This document shows positions 6,650-10,933 of a stretch of DNA of 10,933 nucleotides, in pieces. The stretch is from assembly GCA_003228965.1 (NCBI GenBank), contig QIGP01000112.1, positions 1 to 10,933 on the forward strand, given 5' to 3'. The notes under the pieces were generated by a model. That model was not told the DNA's origin, did not search any database, and saw nothing but the letters and a program-made list of their open reading frames with translations. The DNA comes from Gammaproteobacteria bacterium (lineage in GTDB: Bacteria > Pseudomonadota > Gammaproteobacteria > Steroidobacterales > SZUA-146). Position 1 is the first letter of the stretch; every line of letters starts with the position of its first letter. Position numbers and translations under genes: made by a program.

Positions 6650-7053
6650 ACCATGTCCATGTTCGCAACAATCTCGATTTGTTGGATTACCTGGCCTCTA
6701 CTCTTTTTCGAAAAGTAACTCTCATCCAGAGGTTTATCACCCGCAATAGCACTCCACGGGGCACCACGTGCATATCCTTGGTACATTGCTTGAGCAGCGA
6801 GTTCTGCACATTTAGTATCCAGAACTATTTCAATATCAGCCGCACGTAGTGCATCTACCAACTCTCTTTGCTGATGATACCTGGAAGCATCTACGACGAC
6901 GCGACGTGCTGGAAATCGATTTTCTGCAAGGAGAGCTTCAACTATCCGATGGCCGGTTTCACCAAGACGTATAAAATGGGCCAATTGTTGATGAGCGGAT
7001 GATGCGCCGGGTAGTGGCAGGACGTTACCCGCCAATGGTTTATTTGCGTTCAT
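6646..7053 (-). pseudogene. N-terminal remnant of the same larger gene of unknown function (135-codon ORF)
   Basis: From ATG at 7053 the product runs AHQQLAHFIRLGETGHRIVE, RRVVVDASRYHQQRELVDAL, then IEIVLDTKCAELA and ARGAPWSAI, and ends in QVIQQIEIVANMDMV. I do not know a function. The alternation of strand- and helix-like segments suggests an alpha/beta, possibly TIM-barrel-like, enzyme start. It stops at 6646 immediately where the next ORF opens in another frame, and in the family as I remember it this point is about one third of the way along. The frame also opens upstream to a GTG at 7092, but the ATG start fits better. It is the first gene of the four-ORF island operon and probably lies behind the island's own promoter. 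Confidence 0.6.
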
Positions 7054-7189
7054 GTTGCATATGATGCTATACGTGAAACGCAAACGCAACACTCACTATC
7101 AATAGATAAGTACGTTGTCCAAGGGGTCCTTTTGGTAGATCCGTTGATTAGCGTTAAACATCAGTGAGTTATATTTTTTGCCTGGGTGT
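7054..7189. other. Upstream region of the island operon, no gene
   Basis: This stretch separates the island operon from the integrase remnant. On the minus strand TGGACA (7121-7116) and GATAGT (7100-7095), 15 nt apart, form at best a weak promoter pair about 40 nt before the ATG. Short symmetric pieces, TATC/GATA around 7097-7108 and GCAT/ATGC just before the ATG, are possible operator halves for the Xre-type antitoxin but are too short to claim. The TATATTTTTTG run at 7170-7180 gives the region a low-GC appearance. No ORF with coding character is present. Confidence 0.25.
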
Positions 7190-7375
7190 GGTGAATGGCT
7201 AATTTATCGTATGAATTCCAGCAATTTTCAAGCCTTGCAATGGCGGGGCTGATTGTTACGATGGTGAGGCAATACGCGATCTCGCCATCATATTAATCCA
7301 CCTGCTAGCCACCATCGCGAAACTGATGCGCCCCGGCGGCACCCCGCGCCGTGGTCGCCGCATGCTGGCCAGGAA
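7190..7375 (+). mobile_element. Degenerate insertion-sequence end with the start of an integrase-type transposase
   Basis: On the plus strand the frame from 7281 reads LAIILIHLLATIAKLMRPGG, the typical N-terminus of a family of rve-type (IS3/IS481-like) integrases in gammaproteobacteria, whose next residues are TRAVVAE. Here one extra C in the run at 7342-7345 shifts the frame. Removing it restores TRAVVA, after which homology ends near 7370. No start codon is evident. The upstream part, with the 9-bp inverted repeat GATGGTGAG/CTCGCCATC at 7260-7268 and 7281-7289, probably belongs to the left end of the IS. Its strand is opposite to all other genes here. Only about 30 codons of transposase survive, so it is inactive. 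The family call comes from memory of the motif. Confidence 0.6.
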
Positions 7376-7420
7376 CTACCGGCCTGAGCCTGGATCCGGT
7401 GGTCCGTTCTGGCTCACTCA
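7376..7420. other. Gap between the IS remnant and the HELCH gene
   Basis: Forty-five bases follow the stop of the HELCH gene in its direction of transcription. I see no stem followed by a T-run and no ORF, so the upstream transcript may read into the island. Confidence 0.3.
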
Positions 7421-7963
7421 CTACTCCTGCTCGCGCAGTTGCCAGGTTGGTTGCGACGTGAGGTCAATCAACTGATAGTGAATTAACCACGCACGGGCAT
7501 CTTCTGCGTCTTGCTCAAACCAGGCTCGTGCAGACCCCAACCGAAACGTGTAACCCCATACATCCATGTCCCGGAACATGCGTTCCCGAGTCATCGACGA
7601 CAGCTGATCGGCCAGTAGTATTTGAAGATAACAGACGCCGTTCTCTTCGTCGTAGTCGCCGCCTGCGTTCGTGTCGAGTTTCGCCCGCGTCGTCGAGGCC
7701 ATGCACACGTAGTGGCAGAGTTCGTGCAGCGCCGAGTGCACCGGCGTGTCGGCTCGAACGTACAAACGATTCGCGATGAGTCCCGCTTCGCTGTCACCCC
7801 AATAAGAGCCGGCAATATCCTGATCTTTTTCGATAAGAACAACTTCGACACCAAAACGGGTAGCTACTGATTCCAGAACGCCTGCACCCAGCTGAGCAAC
7901 GAGACGTACAGACTCAGGCCCTGCAGGCGTTGCCTGCACAACGGCCGATTCGCTACTGGGCAT
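7421..7963 (-). CDS. Uncharacterised protein with an HExxH zinc-metallopeptidase motif
   Basis: The 180-residue product carries SALHELCHYVC with His80-Glu81-x-x-His84, preceded by RLYVRADTP and followed at about 103-120 by DYDEENGVCYLQILLADQL. That helix offers Glu106/Glu107 as a third zinc ligand about 22 residues after the second histidine, the arrangement of gluzincin metallopeptidases. A conserved-looking tail has MDVWGYTFRLGSARAWFE. There is no signal peptide or membrane segment, so it is probably cytoplasmic. I recall similar conserved hypothetical proteins in proteobacteria but no assigned function or substrate. ATG at 7963 lies inside the lptE end, an 11-nt overlap, implying translation coupled to lptE. 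The C-terminus appears complete, and the stop is 45 nt from the integrase remnant. Peptidase activity is inferred from the motif only. Confidence 0.88.
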   Translation of the reverse strand: MPSSESAVVQATPAGPESVRLVAQLGAGVLESVATRFGVEVVLIEKDQDIAGSYWGDSEAGLIANRLYVRADTPVHSALHELCHYVCMASTTRAKLDTNAGGDYDEENGVCYLQILLADQLSSMTRERMFRDMDVWGYTFRLGSARAWFEQDAEDARAWLIHYQLIDLTSQPTWQLREQE

Positions 7964-8438
7964 AGCGGGCGCGGCGCAAAATCGCCTGCGCCATTTCTAC
8001 GGCCAACGCAGAACGTAGCGACTCGAACTCGTGGCGCTTGCCAAGAATATCGTCCTTGTCGAACGTGTAGTCGCGTGTGAGCGTCAAACGCTGACTCTCA
8101 ATGGAAGGCGTGTCATTCAGGCTCAAAGAAAACGTCACCGTCTGAAATACTTCGTATTCCTCCGGACCGTCCGTTGCCGTAACGGACAGAATTCGTTGGC
8201 CGTGATCTTCTTCGAGCAATATAAGCTGAGCCGTAGACTCGGTGCTTGTAGATACAACGGCCACGTTGCGCATTAATAATGCGCGTCGTAACGCCTGGTA
8301 CAGTTCGGTCGACTGATTGCCTTGAATGTGAACGCGCGACATTTCGGCCGGCAGCGCATTGGCACCGCGCAGCTGAAACCCGCAGCCCGTCAAGGCCAAT
8401 AGTAACAGTGAGATCAGGCTGTTTTGTAGAAACTTCAT
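7953..8438 (-). CDS. lptE: LPS-assembly lipoprotein LptE
   Basis: LptE is the outer-membrane lipoprotein that plugs and stabilises the LptD barrel and helps insert lipopolysaccharide into the outer leaflet. The 161-residue product begins with a lipoprotein signal peptide: Lys2, a hydrophobic run, and a lipobox LTGC with Cys19, followed by the family hallmark GFQLRG. The middle has QTVTFSLSLND and LTLTRDYTFDKDD, typical of the family, and the C-terminus ends in EMAQAILRRARYAQ. It is located directly after leuS, its usual partner. ATG at 8438 is preceded by a GTG at 8441 that could also serve, giving one more residue; the leuS stop codon is 3 nt upstream of the ATG. Confidence 0.95.
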   Translation of the reverse strand: MKFLQNSLISLLLLALTGCGFQLRGANALPAEMSRVHIQGNQSTELYQALRRALLMRNVAVVSTSTESTAQLILLEEDHGQRILSVTATDGPEEYEVFQTVTFSLSLNDTPSIESQRLTLTRDYTFDKDDILGKRHEFESLRSALAVEMAQAILRRARYAQ

Positions 8439-8441
8439 CAC

Positions 8442-10904
8442 CTAGTTCGCAACTATATTGACAAGTTTACCAGGCACAACAATGATGCGCCGAATGGTCT
8501 TGCCTTCGATAAAGCGGACCGCATTCGGCTCTCCAAGCGCCGCTTTCTCAAGTTCTTCTTTGGACAATTCAGCCGCCAGTTCCAGCTTGCCGCGCAGCTT
8601 GCCATTGACCTGAACCATAATAGAAACCGAGTCCGTCACAAGAAGCGACTCGTCAATTTCAGGCCACAACGCATTGATCGAATCGGATCCGTTGCCAAGT
8701 TGTTGCCACCACTCGTGGCACGCATGCGGCGTAATTGGGTTCATCATCATAACGATCGCTTCAAGCGCCTCGTGCACAACACCCGCGTCGCCTGGAGCGT
8801 ACTCGTCAACTTCCACGTTCATCTGTTTCCACGTGAGGTTGGTAAATTCCCGAATAGCAGCTACCGCTGTGTTGAATGTGTGGCGCCGTTCGAAGTCGTC
8901 GCGGGTTTTCAGTAGCGTTCTATACATCGTTTGCATCAAGGTTTGTTGCGAGTCAGAAAGCTTGGCTGGTTTTTCGGCCTTGGTCGCTCCACGAGAAACG
9001 TGGACGAACAACATGCGCCACAAACGTCTGACAAAGCGCGCAGCACCTTCCACGCCTGACTCAGACCAGTCAAGCGACTGCTCAGGTGGCGCGTCGGACA
9101 TCATGAACAAACGTAGTGTGTCAGCGCCGTACTTGTCAATCAGCGGCTGCGGGTCAACCGTATTGCCTTTTGACTTGGACATCTTGGCGCCGTCTTTCAG
9201 CACCATGCCCTGGGTCAGCAAACGCTTGAAAGGCTCATCTATCCCGATCATGCCTTCGTCGCGCATTAGACGAGTGTAAAAGCGCGCGTACAACAAGTGC
9301 AAAATAGCGTGTTCAATACCGCCAATATATTGATCGACAGGCAACCAGTAGTCAGCACGCTCATCAAGCATGGATTTGTCCTGGTCGTGCGAAGCAAACC
9401 GGGCGAAGTACCACGAAGATTCGACAAATGTATCAAACGTATCGGTATCTCTGCGCGCGTCTTTGCCGCACGACGGACATGCCACGTCGACAAATTCAGG
9501 CATACGAGCCAGCGGTGAACCGGACTCGTCAATGGTGACGTCCTCGGGCAAACGAACAGGAAGATCTTCGGCAGGCACGGGCTGTGCACCACACTCTTCG
9601 CAGTGAATGACCGGTACAGGCGCACCCCAATAACGCTGCCTGGAAATACCCCAGTCGCGAAGGCGATAGTTCACTTTGCGGCTGCCGCAACCTGCTTTTT
9701 CAAACCGTTTGGCGAGCGCGTTAAATGCCTTTGTGAAATCCATGCCGTCGTAAATGCCTGAGTTAATCAAACGACCACGCACCACAAACGCTTCTTCTTC
9801 CAGGTTTACTTCGGCGTCGCTGCTTTCAATTACCTGTTTAATCGGCAAGTCGTACTTGCGTGCAAATTCGTAGTCACGCTGGTCGTGGGCCGGAACCGCC
9901 ATGACGGCACCGGTGCCGTAACCCATCAACACAAAATTGGCTACCAGCACGGGCACCTTGTCACCTGTCACCGGATGCACGGCGTCAAAGCCAAGGCGCA
10001 TGCCGCGTTTTTCCATAGTTTCCATGGCAGCTTCTGAGGACTGCACCTTGGCACACTCTTCCAGAAACCCGGCTATTTCTGCCGAAGACTCTGCCGCTTT
10101 TACCGCCAGCGGATGCTGGGCAGCCACCGCAAGGTACGTCACACCCATCAACGTATCGGGCCTTGTGGTAAACACCGCTTGTTGTCCAAAGCCTGGAATC
10201 TCGAATTCAATTTCAAGACCCTCTGAGCGACCAATCCAGTTGGCCTGCATGGTCCTAACCGCTTCAGGCCATCCGGGCATATCCACCAAAGTGCTGAGCA
10301 GTTCGTCTGCGTAGGCTGTGATGCGCATGAACCACTGGCTAATTTCCTTGCGCTCAACCACGGTGCCACATCGCCAGCAACAGCCGTCTTCAACTTGTTC
10401 GTTAGCCAATACAGTTTGGTCGACAGGACACCAGTTAACCGGTGCTACTTTTTGGTAAACCAAATTTTTTTTGAAGAGCTCGGTGAACAACCATTGTTCC
10501 CAGCGGTAGTATTCCGGCTGGCAAGTCGCAAACTCACGCGACCAGTCGAATGCAAAGCCCAGACGCTGGAACTGACTGCGCATTTGATCAATGTTGGTGT
10601 AGGTCCATTTAGCGGGTGGCAACCCGTGTTTAATGGCAGCGTTTTCTGCAGGCATACCGAACGCGTCCCAGCCCATTGGCTGCATGACGTTTTTTCCGAG
10701 CATGCGCTGAAAGCGGCTAATGACATCGCCAATGGTGTAGTTGCGTACGTGCCCCACGTGCAGCGCACCGCTAGGGTACGGGAACATAGACAGGCAATAA
10801 AATTTCTCGCGCGTTGCATCTTCAACGGCGGTAAAGGTTTGCTGTTGCTCCCAATATTCCTGGGCGCCAGCCTCAATAGCCGCCGGATCGTATTGTTCTT
10901 TCAT
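8442..10904 (-). CDS. leuS: Leucyl-tRNA synthetase
   Basis: This class Ia synthetase charges tRNA-Leu. The 820-residue product is about 40 residues shorter than that of E. coli but has every domain: FPYPSGALHVGH with the HVGH motif at 49-52, a zinc region with CP at 159-160 and CCWRCG (175-180), the CP1 editing domain with TTRPDT (246-251) and GYGTGAVMAVPAHDQRDYEF (328-347), WGISRQRYWG (418-427), a second zinc pair with CEECG and CPSCG at 435-439 and 476-480, KMSKS at 574-578, and a C-terminal anticodon-binding and tail region with VQVNGKLRGK. The conserved editing aspartate is present, so proofreading of norvaline and isoleucine is expected. ATG at 10904 gives the canonical N-terminus (QYDPAAIE). 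The 29 nt before it in the window show no clear ribosome site or promoter. Confidence 0.98.
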   Translation of the reverse strand: MKEQYDPAAIEAGAQEYWEQQQTFTAVEDATREKFYCLSMFPYPSGALHVGHVRNYTIGDVISRFQRMLGKNVMQPMGWDAFGMPAENAAIKHGLPPAKWTYTNIDQMRSQFQRLGFAFDWSREFATCQPEYYRWEQWLFTELFKKNLVYQKVAPVNWCPVDQTVLANEQVEDGCCWRCGTVVERKEISQWFMRITAYADELLSTLVDMPGWPEAVRTMQANWIGRSEGLEIEFEIPGFGQQAVFTTRPDTLMGVTYLAVAAQHPLAVKAAESSAEIAGFLEECAKVQSSEAAMETMEKRGMRLGFDAVHPVTGDKVPVLVANFVLMGYGTGAVMAVPAHDQRDYEFARKYDLPIKQVIESSDAEVNLEEEAFVVRGRLINSGIYDGMDFTKAFNALAKRFEKAGCGSRKVNYRLRDWGISRQRYWGAPVPVIHCEECGAQPVPAEDLPVRLPEDVTIDESGSPLARMPEFVDVACPSCGKDARRDTDTFDTFVESSWYFARFASHDQDKSMLDERADYWLPVDQYIGGIEHAILHLLYARFYTRLMRDEGMIGIDEPFKRLLTQGMVLKDGAKMSKSKGNTVDPQPLIDKYGADTLRLFMMSDAPPEQSLDWSESGVEGAARFVRRLWRMLFVHVSRGATKAEKPAKLSDSQQTLMQTMYRTLLKTRDDFERRHTFNTAVAAIREFTNLTWKQMNVEVDEYAPGDAGVVHEALEAIVMMMNPITPHACHEWWQQLGNGSDSINALWPEIDESLLVTDSVSIMVQVNGKLRGKLELAAELSKEELEKAALGEPNAVRFIEGKTIRRIIVVPGKLVNIVAN

Positions 10905-10933
10905 TGACTGGTCATCGATGGTGAGTAAGCGGC
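10905..10933. other. Start of the leuS upstream region
   Basis: Only 29 bases are available. They hold no strong Shine-Dalgarno sequence and are too short to judge a promoter or the end of an upstream gene. Confidence 0.3.

Noticed and set aside
7054..7109. Defined operator for the Xre antitoxin
   Set aside because: Only 4-bp symmetric pieces are visible, too short to distinguish from chance.
1..10933. CRISPR array, rRNA gene, or other phage-defence system
   Set aside because: No regularly spaced repeats, no rRNA signature sequences, and no defence genes other than the RES-Xre pair were seen.

Overview
The window is chromosomal DNA from a gammaproteobacterium. Every intact housekeeping gene lies on the minus strand, so the cluster is transcribed from the right end to the left: leuS, lptE, a HELCH putative metallopeptidase gene, [inserted region], holA, nadD, rsfS, rlmH, maf, rng, and the first about 134 codons of a yhdP-type gene that runs off the left edge. 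Running directly from rlmH into maf-rng-yhdP, without mrdA/mrdB, differs from the Escherichia and Pseudomonas layout. From memory it recalls Xanthomonadales-like and other deep gammaproteobacterial lineages, so the exact taxon is left open.

Right part (7421-10933): leucyl-tRNA synthetase, the LPS-assembly lipoprotein LptE and an uncharacterised 180-residue protein with an HExxH zinc-protease signature. These genes are tightly packed: 3 nt between leuS and lptE, and an 11-nt overlap between lptE and the next gene.

Middle part (about 5090-7420): an accessory insertion that separates lptE and the HELCH gene from holA. It carries, in transcription order, two ORFs that look like the N- and C-terminal remnants of one larger gene with its centre deleted, a Xre/MbcA/ParS-type antitoxin and a RES-domain toxin (a family of NAD+-degrading toxins). 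It is bordered by remnants of two unrelated insertion sequences: an integrase-type IS with a frameshift on the plus strand at about 7190-7375, and the zinc-finger start of an ISL3-family transposase at about 5159-5400. The region is visibly richer in A+T than its neighbours. It looks like a horizontally acquired toxin-antitoxin island in partial decay. The toxin lacks an ATG or GTG start and has Asn where I expect the family's serine.

Left part (1-5068): holA (clamp-loader delta subunit), nadD (NAD synthesis), rsfS (ribosome silencing), rlmH (23S rRNA methylation), maf (nucleotide-pool or house-cleaning pyrophosphatase), rng (rRNA and mRNA processing) and the start of yhdP (envelope phospholipid transport). 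Most junctions are 16 nt or less or overlap; the exception is the 57-nt rlmH-maf gap. With the island in place, holA-nadD-rsfS-rlmH must depend on readthrough from the island or on a promoter close to holA. There are no tRNA or rRNA genes and no CRISPR array.
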